From the NCBI GenBank assembly GCA_964645755.1, contig CAZYBT010000006.1, positions 1 to 54,247 of the forward strand: DNA of 54,247 nucleotides. The letters are read 5' to 3'. The notes beneath the pieces were generated by a model. It made no database searches and was not told the origin of the DNA. It was given only the letters and a program-made list of their open reading frames with translations. How positions within the stretch are numbered: the stretch's first letter is position 1; each line of letters opens with the position of its first letter. Shown here one piece after another: positions 10,098 to 18,514 of this stretch. The stretch comes from VMCP01 sp964645755. GTDB taxonomy: Bacteria > Bacteroidota > Bacteroidia > NS11-12g > UBA955. A program made the position numbers and the translations under genes.

Positions 10098-10251
10098 GTT
10101 TGCGAAAGTAAAAAGTATTTGACGCAAACCAGGGGTAAAAGGTTACAAAACCCTGAGTTTTTTTAAGGATAACCCTTAAATTGGCAATAAAAAATTATGA
10201 TTTTTCCATAAACACAATTGATTAAATGGAATGAAAAGTAGGCAAATTTGG

Positions 10252-11808
10252 TTATAAACTGTTGTTAATGACTTGTTTATCGGCGTTAATCAATTCATAT
10301 CCTGTGATTGGAAGATTTGGATCTGTTTCTAATTTAAGCCAACGCTTGTGTTTGAGCCACCATTTCATTCGAATTGATGGAAACCCTGCTTTAAAATAGT
10401 GTGTAATGAGCGCGTTAGCCCTTAATGTGACACCTTTTTGGTTCATATTTTCCCACAAATAGGTGATTTCATTTTCGATTTTACCGATAAGCTGAACAGA
10501 ACTATCTACGCGTCCAGAGCCCATGCAAGTGCTACAAATTTCGGAAGTTGCAATTTCTAATGCCGGACGAACGCGTTCGCGAGTAAGTTGAACCAATCCG
10601 AACTTGCTCATTGGCAATATGTTATGACGTGCTCGATCCTTGGCCATGGCATCTTTCAATGCTTGATGAAGTGCAGCCTTTTTCTTGGGATCTTTCATGT
10701 CGATGAAATCAATGACAATGATTCCACCCATGTCACGGAGTCGAATCTGACGGGCAATTTCTTCAACTGCTTCAGTGTTTACTTTGAAAACATTTTCCTC
10801 GCGGTTGGAAGGGTCAAAAGAGGTGTTTCCACTGTTCACATCAATCACGTGAAGCGCTTCAGTATGGTCTATCACCAAATAGGCACCCCCGCTGAAAGGA
10901 ACATTTTTCCCAAACGAAGATTTAATTTGTTTGTTAACACCGTATTGATCAAAAATCGGCAATTTACCTTGGTACAAGCGCAGTATTTTATTGGCATCTA
11001 CGTTGTATTTCTCCAGGGTTTTTTTGAGGGACGAGTGCATTTCTGCATCATCAACCGATATCTGTGTGAATGAGTCGTTGAGAATATCTCTTAACAGAGA
11101 ATCAATGCGGTTGGCATTGCCAATCACTTTTTGTCCTACTGTAGCTTTTCGAAGCCCGAACACCAATTCATCCCATTTTTTCAGGAGATCTCTGAGATCT
11201 CTATCGAGCTCTTCGAGTGCAACCCCTTCAGAAACCGTGCGCACAATAACACCAAAGTTTTTGGGTTTTAAAGAATGTGCAAGGTCTTTGAGGCGGGCTT
11301 TTTCTTTGGCATTTCCAATTTTTTTGGAAATTGAAACTTGTCTAGAGAAAGGAACCAGAATAAAATAGCGCCCTGGTAGAGAAATATCGCAGGTGATTTT
11401 GGGACCTTTATTGGCGATAGGTTCTTTCATGACTTGAACAAGAACAAGTTCACCGGATTTTACTACCGAACTAATTTTTCCGGTTTTAACGGTTTGTTCT
11501 TCGAGTTCAAAGCTATCGAGATCGCCAGCATTGGGGTTACCATCGAGTGCCATGCGGACAAATTTCTGCAATGACCGAACATTGGGCCCTAAGTCGAAAT
11601 AGGTAAGAAAGCCGTCTTTTTCTCCGCCAACATTGACGAAAGCTGCGTTGAGTGATGGCGAAATTTTTCGTACTTTTCCCAAATAGAAATCGCCGACTTG
11701 AAAAGACGAGTCGACGGTTTCTTGATGGAATTCCGTTAATTTTTTATCAGACAGTAAGGCAATCTCTATTCCTGACGAACTTCTTTTTATAACTAATTCG
11801 TTAGACAA
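10252..11808 (-). CDS. rng: Ribonuclease G/E family endoribonuclease
   Basis: This 518-residue enzyme of the RNase E/G family acts in rRNA maturation and mRNA decay. An S1 RNA-binding domain lies near residues 35-130 (VGDFYLGKVRKISPSLNAAFVNVG). The catalytic core shows LHVIDVNSGN and MGGIIVIDFIDMKDP, with the two Asp that bind Mg2+. The zinc-link CSTCMGSGRV follows near residue 430. There is no long C-terminal degradosome scaffold, so it resembles RNase G more than RNase E. It is the last gene of an HU / TPR / small basic protein / rng operon with spacers of about 20 bases. Confidence 0.93.
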   Translation of the reverse strand: MSNELVIKRSSSGIEIALLSDKKLTEFHQETVDSSFQVGDFYLGKVRKISPSLNAAFVNVGGEKDGFLTYFDLGPNVRSLQKFVRMALDGNPNAGDLDSFELEEQTVKTGKISSVVKSGELVLVQVMKEPIANKGPKITCDISLPGRYFILVPFSRQVSISKKIGNAKEKARLKDLAHSLKPKNFGVIVRTVSEGVALEELDRDLRDLLKKWDELVFGLRKATVGQKVIGNANRIDSLLRDILNDSFTQISVDDAEMHSSLKKTLEKYNVDANKILRLYQGKLPIFDQYGVNKQIKSSFGKNVPFSGGAYLVIDHTEALHVIDVNSGNTSFDPSNREENVFKVNTEAVEEIARQIRLRDMGGIIVIDFIDMKDPKKKAALHQALKDAMAKDRARHNILPMSKFGLVQLTRERVRPALEIATSEICSTCMGSGRVDSSVQLIGKIENEITYLWENMNQKGVTLRANALITHYFKAGFPSIRMKWWLKHKRWLKLETDPNLPITGYELINADKQVINNSL

Positions 11809-11827
11809 GATTGTAATAGATTATCGC

Positions 11828-11917
11828 TTATTTCTTTTTGTGACGGTTTTTACGCAAACGTTTTTTACGCTTGTGAGTCGCGATTTTATGTCTTTTTCTT
11901 TTTTTACCACTTGGCAT
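11828..11917 (-). CDS. 29-residue basic ribosomal-type protein (bS22 / mS38-like, AURKAIP1-COX24 domain)
   Basis: This short gene was found by translating the minus strand between rng and the TPR gene. It encodes 29 residues beginning MPSGKKRKRHKIATHKRK; nearly two thirds are Lys, Arg or His. The pattern K-R-x-H-K-x-x-x-H-K-R-K-K-R matches the tiny AURKAIP1/COX24-domain proteins of Bacteroidota, related to mitochondrial mS38 and actinobacterial bS22. That suggests a structural protein of the small ribosomal subunit. The start is 19 bases after the TPR stop, and the stop is 19 bases before rng. The ribosomal role is inferred from family resemblance. Confidence 0.8.
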   Translation of the reverse strand: MPSGKKRKRHKIATHKRKKRLRKNRHKKK

Positions 11918-11936
11918 ATCTGTATTTATTAAAAGG

Positions 11937-12740
11937 TTATTTTTTTATTTTTTTCTGACTCTTCACAGCTAAATCTAAATAGATTTTTGCATTGGTTGAG
12001 TCTCCCATGTATCCATATGTGTTGCTTGTTTCAAACAACCAATAAGGATTTTGGGGTTGCAAAGATACCAATTTTTGGCATTTTTTTATCGCTTTTTCCC
12101 ATTGTTGCGATTTTTTTAGCAAATTTAAGTGGATGAAATGCAGTTCAACGTTGTTGCTATCAATGAGTAACGACTCTTTTAAAGTGGCCAAAAATTGCAT
12201 TGGCTGGTTTAAATATTCGCTTTGATAGATGATTAAGGCATTGCGTAAATCCATGTTTTTGGCATTTTCTGCCAATCCTTTGTCGATCAATCTTTTTCCT
12301 TGCTGGAACAAAAACGCACTAATTTTTGGTTCATCGGCATATTCGGCACCGTTAAAAACCAAATTTCGGGCAACGTTTGTCGACTGTCCCTCATTAAAAA
12401 GCGCCAGCATGTCGAGTTCTAACAAAGAAATTAAGGCATTATTTTGAGTTTCCTGAGCCCATTTGAGCGCTTTGAGGGAACTATCTTTGGGCATTGATCC
12501 TGGTTCCGACAATAACACCCGAGAGATATCAACAGGAGGTTTGGTTTTGCTAAAAACAGCATTTAAAAAAGCTACACGATCTACCGGAGCTTGTTCAACG
12601 TTTCCCATTTGCATGGTAGCGTTGGCTTTGTCGGTAGAAGGTGTAGCTTGATTTGACTTCCAACGGTTGAAGGTTAGAATCAACGTGAATACAGTTGCAG
12701 AAGCAACAGCAATAACAATTTCTTTTGAGGGTTTTTTCAC
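11937..12740 (-). CDS. Membrane-anchored TPR protein
   Basis: This 267-residue protein has one N-terminal membrane helix (IVIAVASATVFTLILTF, about residues 8-24) and a periplasmic helical domain with TPR-like repeats. The clearest repeat is near the C-terminus (QWEKAIKKCQKLVSLQPQNPYWLFETSNTYGYMGDSTNAKIYLDLA, in two blocks). There is no ATG: the candidates are GTG at 12740 and TTG at 12743. The frame continues upstream into the HU reading frame, separated only by the HU stop. Function is unknown; its place between HU and the small basic protein suggests co-expression with nucleoid and ribosome genes. Confidence 0.8.
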   Translation of the reverse strand: MKKPSKEIVIAVASATVFTLILTFNRWKSNQATPSTDKANATMQMGNVEQAPVDRVAFLNAVFSKTKPPVDISRVLLSEPGSMPKDSSLKALKWAQETQNNALISLLELDMLALFNEGQSTNVARNLVFNGAEYADEPKISAFLFQQGKRLIDKGLAENAKNMDLRNALIIYQSEYLNQPMQFLATLKESLLIDSNNVELHFIHLNLLKKSQQWEKAIKKCQKLVSLQPQNPYWLFETSNTYGYMGDSTNAKIYLDLAVKSQKKIKK

Positions 12741-12764
12741 CAAAAAAAATTTAAGCAGGATAGC

Positions 12765-13064
12765 TTATAACTTATCGTTTAAAACCTTGCTTTCTTTCAC
12801 TTGAGCAGCGAATTCTTTAGCTGGCTTAAAACGAGCTACATAATGCGCTGGTACTACCAAAGAAGTATTTCTTTTGATATTACGAGCCACTTTCGTTTTT
12901 CTTTCCTTTAGCTCAAATGTTCCAAAACCTCTTAAGTAAATGTTGTTACCATTCACCATAGAGTTCTTTACAACAACAAATAAGTTGTCAATAGTGTCCG
13001 CAATTGCAGCCTTTTCAAGACCAGTGCGCACGGCAATTTCGTTTACGATTTCTGACTTTGTCAT
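12765..13064 (-). CDS. HU/IHF-family DNA-binding protein
   Basis: This is a 99-residue nucleoid protein that bends DNA as a dimer. The N-terminal helices (MTKSEIVNEIAVRTGLEKAAIADTI) are followed by the DNA-arm region (GFGTFELKERKTKVARN, then VVPAHYVARFKPAKEF). The usual arm consensus GRNP is replaced by ARNIKRNTS, common in the IHF-like branch of Bacteroidota. It is the first gene of the minus-strand operon and diverges from mutY with 49 bases between starts. Confidence 0.95.
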   Translation of the reverse strand: MTKSEIVNEIAVRTGLEKAAIADTIDNLFVVVKNSMVNGNNIYLRGFGTFELKERKTKVARNIKRNTSLVVPAHYVARFKPAKEFAAQVKESKVLNDKL

Positions 13065-13113
13065 GATTCAATGTGCAAAAAAACTAAATAAACACGTTTT
13101 TTGCACCATATTT

Positions 13114-14148
13114 ATGCAAAATGTTATCCCTAATTTATTGACGTGGTATCAACAATTTCACCGAAAATTGCCTTGGAGAGAGAACGTAACTCCTTATCAG
13201 ATATGGATTTCTGAGATTATTTTACAACAAACAAGAGTGGATCAAGGTGGTGGATACTTTTTGAAATTTGTAGAAAAATTTCCTGATATTTCTTCATTGG
13301 CCTCAGCATCTGAGTCTGAAATTTTGAAAATTTGGCAAGGTTTGGGGTATTATGCCCGTGCTCGAAATTTGCATTTTGCTGCAAAACAAGTGATTGAAAA
13401 ATTCAATGGTGAACTTCCAAACGACTATGAAAAATTAAAATCATTAAAAGGAGTAGGAGAGTATACTGCCGCAGCCATTGCATCTTTTGCTTTCAAATTG
13501 CCCCATGCTGCTGTTGATGGCAATGTAAAACGCGTTTCTGCCCGTTTTTTTGGAATCGATTTGCCGATATCAAGCCCAAAATTTTATAAAACAGTACAAC
13601 AATTACTTGATGTCGAAATAGTTCATACCCAGCCCGATATCTTCAATCAAGCCATGATTGAACTTGGTGCCATGGTATGCACTCCCGCAAACCCAAATTG
13701 TGCCCAATGCCCCTTAAATTCAGAATGCTTCGCAAATGCCTACAGCCAACAATCTCATTTGCCGGTTGTTGTCCCTAAAAATAAACCAGTAAAAAAATAT
13801 TTTCATTATTTTGTTATCGAACAGAACAACAAGATAGCCCTCATGCTAAGGCCAAGCAGCGGTATTTGGGGAGGATTGTATGAATATCCTAACTGTGAAG
13901 ACAAACAATTGACAGAAATGCCCTTAGAATTTTTAGAATCCATGGGAATAAATTCCAAAGATTTCAACATTTCATCACATTCCGACTTCAAACATTTACT
14001 CACCCATCAAACTATTTTTGCACGTTGTTGGCATTTGTCACCGATTCCGAATAATATTGTAATATCGAAAAGCTGTATTTTGGTAAATATTTCCGAAATT
14101 CGTAACTTCCCGATGCACAAACTAATGTTGAAAATGTTAAACAACTAA
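13114..14148 (+). CDS. mutY: A/G-specific adenine glycosylase MutY
   Basis: MutY removes adenine opposite 8-oxoguanine. From the ATG at 13114 it is 344 residues; the open frame upstream overlaps the divergent HU gene and is not coding. Motifs are the catalytic Glu in ISEIILQQTRVDQ, the helix-hairpin-helix LKGVGEYTAAAIASFAF, the catalytic Asp in AAVDGNVKRV, and the 4Fe-4S cluster C-x6-C-x2-C-x5-C in VCTPANPNCAQCPLNSEC. The C-terminal Nudix-like 8-oxoG-recognition domain begins near residue 225. It starts the mutY-ssb-gldE-gldD gene string. Confidence 0.96.
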   Translation: MQNVIPNLLTWYQQFHRKLPWRENVTPYQIWISEIILQQTRVDQGGGYFLKFVEKFPDISSLASASESEILKIWQGLGYYARARNLHFAAKQVIEKFNGELPNDYEKLKSLKGVGEYTAAAIASFAFKLPHAAVDGNVKRVSARFFGIDLPISSPKFYKTVQQLLDVEIVHTQPDIFNQAMIELGAMVCTPANPNCAQCPLNSECFANAYSQQSHLPVVVPKNKPVKKYFHYFVIEQNNKIALMLRPSSGIWGGLYEYPNCEDKQLTEMPLEFLESMGINSKDFNISSHSDFKHLLTHQTIFARCWHLSPIPNNIVISKSCILVNISEIRNFPMHKLMLKMLNN

Positions 14149-14165
14149 AAATTATCGCTTCACTC

Positions 14166-14582
14166 ATGATAAACAAAGTCATTTTACTCGGACGTTTGGG
14201 AAAAGACCCAGTGATTCGTAAACTCGATAACGGAAGAATCGTTGCCAATGTTTCGCTTGCAACAAATGATTTCTACACCAAAGATGGTCAAAGGATGGAA
14301 AGCACAGAATGGCACAATTTGGAAATGTGGGATCAACAAGCCTTAACCGCTGAGAAATATTTCAAAAAAGGAAATATTTTGTACGTGGAGGGAAAAATTA
14401 GAACCGATAAATATGTTGATGCTGAAGGCGTTGAAAAACAACTGCGCAAAATTCGTGTAACGAGCTTCCAAATGATGAACAGCATGGTTGGAAATCGTGA
14501 AGATAACATTGATCGAAACCATGGTGCCGATCCTTTCGATGATCAAGTGAAAGGGTTTACCGACACAGATAATTTAAATTAA
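14166..14582 (+). CDS. ssb: Single-stranded DNA-binding protein with atypical C-terminus
   Basis: This is a 138-residue SSB with one OB fold (MINKVILLGRLGKDPVIRKL through TEWHNLEMWDQQA and LYVEGKIRTDKY, about residues 1-105). The remaining tail is short. It ends FTDTDNLN instead of the acidic tip ending in Pro-Phe that recruits partner proteins in most bacterial SSBs; an internal DPFDD occurs about 17 residues earlier. It lies 17 bases after mutY and 2 bases before gldE. Identity as SSB is firm. Whether it is the main replication SSB or a second copy cannot be told here. Confidence 0.93.
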   Translation: MINKVILLGRLGKDPVIRKLDNGRIVANVSLATNDFYTKDGQRMESTEWHNLEMWDQQALTAEKYFKKGNILYVEGKIRTDKYVDAEGVEKQLRKIRVTSFQMMNSMVGNREDNIDRNHGADPFDDQVKGFTDTDNLN

Positions 14583-14584
14583 CA

Positions 14585-15919
14585 ATGGACGACGCTGGCC
14601 CTTACGCCCTTTTACTTAAAATAGATTTCATTAAGGACATTCCTTCAGAGGACATCCCAACCCTTGTGTCGTTGCTTATAGCAATGCTTTCATGCCTCGT
14701 GATTTCCGCGATTTGTGCAGCTTCCGAAAATGCATTCTTCTCGCACAAAGAAAATGATTTGGAGGAGCTGGAAGCACTCAAAGACAAAACTTCGCAAAAT
14801 ATTCTGAAACTTCTCACAAAACCGAAGCATTTGCTTGCTACAATACTGCTTTTAAATAGCTTGGTAATTGTAGCTTTTGTACTTTTTTCAAAACTTTTTT
14901 ATGAAAATATTCTCAATAATGCGAAATATCCTTGGTTAGAGTTCTTGGTAGATACCATTTTAGTGACGTTGGTGATTCTCATTTTTGGGGAAGTGATGCC
15001 GAAAGTTTACGCAACCCAGAATTATAGAAAATCAGCAAGGTTTCTCATTCACCCAATGCGATTTTTCTTTTGGATACTCTATCCTTTTTCGTCCGTGCTG
15101 GAAAAAGTAGGCGAAATTTTAGAGAAAAACGCAAAAACTGTTACACCAGAATTAACGCCTGAAGAACTCTCTCAAGCCATCGATCTCACCACCGATGAAG
15201 ACGATGCGAAACAAGAAAAGGAAATTCTCAAAGGCATCGTAAATATGGGCAATATTCAAGTGAAACAAATTATGGTTTCTCGACTCGATATTATTGCCAT
15301 TGACCACGAAGCCGATTTTGAAGAAGTTTTAAAGGTTACCCGTGAAATGGGATATTCGAGAATGCCTGTTTACAAAGAGAATTTGGATCAAATTATTGGG
15401 GTTTTAAACTCGAAAAATTTATTGCCGTATATCAATGAAACCAACGATTTTAACTGGCAATCGCTGATTTATCCCCCATTCTTTATTCCAGAAAATAAAG
15501 CCATTGACGATTTACTACAAGAACTGCGTCAAAAACATGGACATATTGCCATTGTTGTAGACGAGTTTGGAGGCACATCGGGAATGGTGACCATGGAAGA
15601 TGTTTTAGAAGAGGTTTTTGGTGAGTTGAATGATGAATTCGATGAGCAAACCCCTGATTACATCAAAGTCAATGCTCATACCTTCATTTATGAAGGCAAA
15701 ACCCTCATTGTAGATTTTTTGAGAGAAACCAATTTACCAATTACACTATTCGAAAACGAGGAATTTGAATCCGATACATTGGCGGGTTTGGTCTCCGAAA
15801 AATTAGGTAGAATTCCCAAAAAAGGTGATGCCGTTTCAGTCAGTGATATTCAGTTTATTGTGGAATCTGCAGATCCGCGAAAAGTAAAAAAGATAAAAAG
15901 TATTTTGCCAAAACAATGA
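14585..15919 (+). CDS. gldE: Gliding motility-associated membrane protein GldE (CNNM/CBS family)
   Basis: This is a 444-residue inner-membrane protein. The N-terminal CNNM/DUF21 domain has about four membrane segments (LVSLLIAMLSCLVISAICAASE near 25-50; LATILLLNSLVIVAFVLF near 85; TILVTLVILIFGEVMPKVYA near 125; FFWILYPFSSVL near 155). A CBS pair follows (MVSRLDIIAIDHEADFEEV through GTSGMVTMEDVLEEVFGEL, about 215-345), then a CorC/HlyC transporter-associated domain. GldE is required with GldD for gliding or T9SS function in flavobacteria. It is translationally coupled to gldD by an ATGA overlap. General CorC-type ion transport is the alternative reading. Confidence 0.9.
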   Translation: MDDAGPYALLLKIDFIKDIPSEDIPTLVSLLIAMLSCLVISAICAASENAFFSHKENDLEELEALKDKTSQNILKLLTKPKHLLATILLLNSLVIVAFVLFSKLFYENILNNAKYPWLEFLVDTILVTLVILIFGEVMPKVYATQNYRKSARFLIHPMRFFFWILYPFSSVLEKVGEILEKNAKTVTPELTPEELSQAIDLTTDEDDAKQEKEILKGIVNMGNIQVKQIMVSRLDIIAIDHEADFEEVLKVTREMGYSRMPVYKENLDQIIGVLNSKNLLPYINETNDFNWQSLIYPPFFIPENKAIDDLLQELRQKHGHIAIVVDEFGGTSGMVTMEDVLEEVFGELNDEFDEQTPDYIKVNAHTFIYEGKTLIVDFLRETNLPITLFENEEFESDTLAGLVSEKLGRIPKKGDAVSVSDIQFIVESADPRKVKKIKSILPKQ

Positions 15920-16503
15920 TGAAATTGGTTGTTAAAAGTATGATGTTGACTGTGGTTTGTGCCATTTTTTCATGTGGTTCAAACGACAATTATGTGCCCA
16001 AGCCACATGCTTATCCTCGAATGGTATTGCCACATAAAAAGTATTTCAAATTTGAAAATCCCAATTGCCCTTTTACGTTTCAAATTCCTCATTATTCGAT
16101 CATGCTACCCGATCAAGATGCAAAAGGAAAGCATTGGTACAATCTTCACTTTCCTACCATGAATGCAACGTTGCATTTTACCTATTATCAATTTAAAAAT
16201 TGGAATGAATACGACTCTTTGGTAGCAGACTCTCGTAGTTTGGTCAATAAACACTTACAACGAGCTGAAGACATTTTAGAAGAACCTGTCACAAATTTAA
16301 ATCCCAAAGTACCCGGTTTAATTTTTCACATCCAAGGGAATACTGCTACCAATTTGAACTTTTTTACCACCGATAGCGCTAAACATTTTCTGAGAGGTGC
16401 CCTTTATTTCAACAAACAAACTCAGTCCGATTCGATTTACCCAGTATTTAAATTTTTGGAGCAAGATGTAAACGAAATTTTAAAAACTTTCGTTTGGAAA
16501 TAA
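15916..16503 (+). CDS. gldD: Gliding motility lipoprotein GldD
   Basis: This is a 195-residue lipoprotein (AIFSC, Cys20). The family signature YVPKPHAYPRMVLPHKKY is followed by CPFTFQIPHYSIM, as in GldD of gliding Bacteroidota. GldD is an essential T9SS/gliding accessory whose mechanism is not settled. The start overlaps the gldE stop by four bases. The downstream PorE-like gene begins 30 bases after gldD. Confidence 0.92.
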   Translation: MMKLVVKSMMLTVVCAIFSCGSNDNYVPKPHAYPRMVLPHKKYFKFENPNCPFTFQIPHYSIMLPDQDAKGKHWYNLHFPTMNATLHFTYYQFKNWNEYDSLVADSRSLVNKHLQRAEDILEEPVTNLNPKVPGLIFHIQGNTATNLNFFTTDSAKHFLRGALYFNKQTQSDSIYPVFKFLEQDVNEILKTFVWK

Positions 16504-16532
16504 GTAGGCTGTTGTTTGAATCTATTGGATAT

Positions 16533-18428
16533 ATGAAAAAACTTTTATTGATTTTATGTCTTTTTTCTTTTTGGGGGACAGTGAGCGCGCAAAAGAAGAA
16601 GTGTCAGGATTTGCAGGATAAAGCCTATGCAGATTTTCAAGCGGGGATGTTCAATGATGCATTGTCATGCATTAAAAAATCTATCAAGTGTGATCCAACT
16701 TCCTCTACTGCTTATGCAATTCAAGCCGAAATTTATGAAACTCTGAAAGACAGTTCGAATGCAATAAAATCGCATAAAAACTGTATAAAAGCCGATTCAT
16801 TGTACCAGCCTAGCTATTTTTATTTGGCATTTTACCTCTTTCGAATGTCGAGATTCGATGAAGCCTTGTTCTATTTAAACCGCTACGACAGTGTGCCTTT
16901 GATGCCAAATTTCAATCCCAAAGAAGATGCTGCTTCTCCGAGTATGAAGTCAAAGGTGAGTCGCCTAAAAGCTTCAATCGATATGGCTAAGGCTGAGTTG
17001 GGTGATTTGTTAAAGATGGAAATCCAAAACATGGGTGAAGCCATCAATTCAAATCTCAATGAATATTGGCCGGGAATGCCAATCAATGGAAATTCATTTG
17101 TATATACACGTTTGGTGGGCGGGCAAGAAGACTTTTACGTTTCAAAATTAGGAGCTAATGGGTGGGAAAAATCGCGATTTGCCCCCGGAAAAATTAATAC
17201 CATCGAAAACGAAGGCACGAACTCTGTTTATTACGGTCCTAAAACTCAAATCTTGTATTATACGGTTTGTAATCAGGATGGTTTTGGGAGTTGCGATATT
17301 TTCTTTTCTGAAATGGTGAATGATAAATGGGGCGAACGACAAAATTTAGGTGAAGTTGTAAATACACCTCAGTGGGATGCTCAGCCATCGGTTAGTGGAG
17401 ATGGAAATACCATCATTTTTGCCAGTTCAAGACCAGGCGGAATGGGTGGAAAGGATCTTTGGATAACGAGAAAAGTGAATGGAAAATGGACAAAACCCAC
17501 CAATTTAGGCCCAACCATTAACACCAAATTTGATGAAGAAGCCCCGTTCCTGCATTACGACGGTGTAACATTATACTTTGCCAGCAATGGTCACCCGGGT
17601 TATGGGCAACACGATATTTTTATGTCTCGATTTAACGAAGAAGGACAATGGAATAAACCTGAAAATTTAGGAAAAGGGGTAAACACTGGTCAAGACGATG
17701 TAGGGTTTTATGTAGATGCAATTGCTCAAAAAGCGTATTTCGCATCTGCCCGTGAAGGTGGTTTTGGCGGTTTAGATATTTACTCGATTAAACTCATCGA
17801 TAAATTTAAACCAAAGCCAGTTAATTATTTATTGGGTAAGATTTATGACAAACAAACCAAAAAAGAAATTGCTGCGAATGTTCGTTTGGTGAACTTACAA
17901 ACACAAAAAATTGTTTATCAAGATAGTACATCTTCCTTTTTAATTCCAGTGGTGGCAGGTAATAATTATGCGTTGCATTCAATGGCCAAAGGATATTTAC
18001 TCGATTCAAGAAATTTTCAACCCACAGAATCGTCTATCGATAAACCCTATTTAATTGAGTCGTATTTGGAAAAAATCAAATTGGATCAGGTTGTTACATT
18101 GAACAATATTTTCTTTGATATCGACAAATTTGACTTAAAACCCGAGAGTGAGGTTGAGTTGAAAACGGTGATTCAATTGCTGAACAGCAATCCTCAAATG
18201 AAAATTGAAATTTCTGGTCATACCGACAATTCTGGTTCTGATTCACACAACAAAGAACTATCGGCAAATCGTGCAACTTCTGTTAAAGCATATTTGGAGA
18301 AACAGGGTGTTGCACCGTTGCGATTAATTGCGAAAGGATTTGGTTCCTCCAAGCCAAGTGCGAGCAACGATACTGAGGAAGGTCGTGCCAAAAATCGAAG
18401 AATAGAAATTCGAATTTTGAATTTGTAA
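16533..18428 (+). CDS. PorE-like envelope protein: TPR, PD40 propeller, regulatory-like sandwich, OmpA domain
   Basis: This is a 631-residue protein from the ATG at 16533; the frame is open upstream into gldD, but MKKLLLILCLFSF at this ATG is the signal peptide (cleavage after VSAQ). Domain order is TPR (about 20-130), PD40/WD40-like propeller repeats (about 175-425, for example GNTIIFASSRPGGMGGKDLW and GVTLYFASNGHPGYGQHDIF), a carboxypeptidase-regulatory-like sandwich (about 430-505), and an OmpA peptidoglycan-binding domain (about 515-631, GHTDNSGSDSHNKELSANRA). This is the architecture of T9SS PorE, but PorE is a lipoprotein and no lipobox is seen here. Many paralogues share this layout, so the T9SS link rests on position after gldD. 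Confidence 0.85.
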   Translation: MKKLLLILCLFSFWGTVSAQKKKCQDLQDKAYADFQAGMFNDALSCIKKSIKCDPTSSTAYAIQAEIYETLKDSSNAIKSHKNCIKADSLYQPSYFYLAFYLFRMSRFDEALFYLNRYDSVPLMPNFNPKEDAASPSMKSKVSRLKASIDMAKAELGDLLKMEIQNMGEAINSNLNEYWPGMPINGNSFVYTRLVGGQEDFYVSKLGANGWEKSRFAPGKINTIENEGTNSVYYGPKTQILYYTVCNQDGFGSCDIFFSEMVNDKWGERQNLGEVVNTPQWDAQPSVSGDGNTIIFASSRPGGMGGKDLWITRKVNGKWTKPTNLGPTINTKFDEEAPFLHYDGVTLYFASNGHPGYGQHDIFMSRFNEEGQWNKPENLGKGVNTGQDDVGFYVDAIAQKAYFASAREGGFGGLDIYSIKLIDKFKPKPVNYLLGKIYDKQTKKEIAANVRLVNLQTQKIVYQDSTSSFLIPVVAGNNYALHSMAKGYLLDSRNFQPTESSIDKPYLIESYLEKIKLDQVVTLNNIFFDIDKFDLKPESEVELKTVIQLLNSNPQMKIEISGHTDNSGSDSHNKELSANRATSVKAYLEKQGVAPLRLIAKGFGSSKPSASNDTEEGRAKNRRIEIRILNL

Positions 18429-18504
18429 TCCCTCTAATCTTTCTAATCTCTCTAATCCTTCTAATCTTCCTAATCCCTCTAATCCAACTAACCATCTAAT
18501 CTTT
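18426..18504. repeat. 9-bp tandem repeat TAATCNNTC
   Basis: Seven consecutive 9-mers starting TAATC (18426, 18435, 18444, 18453, 18462, 18471, 18480) are followed by a degenerate unit and an eighth TAATC at 18497. Positions 6-9 vary among C and T, with AAC in the seventh. The first unit supplies the TAA stop of the PorE-like gene. The array fills the spacer to the convergent nuclease gene. Confidence 0.85.
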
Positions 18505-18514
18505 TTTACCCTCC

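Noticed and set aside
12940..13113. Extended MutY N-terminus upstream of 13114
   Set aside because: It overlaps the divergent HU coding region and lacks any MutY homology.
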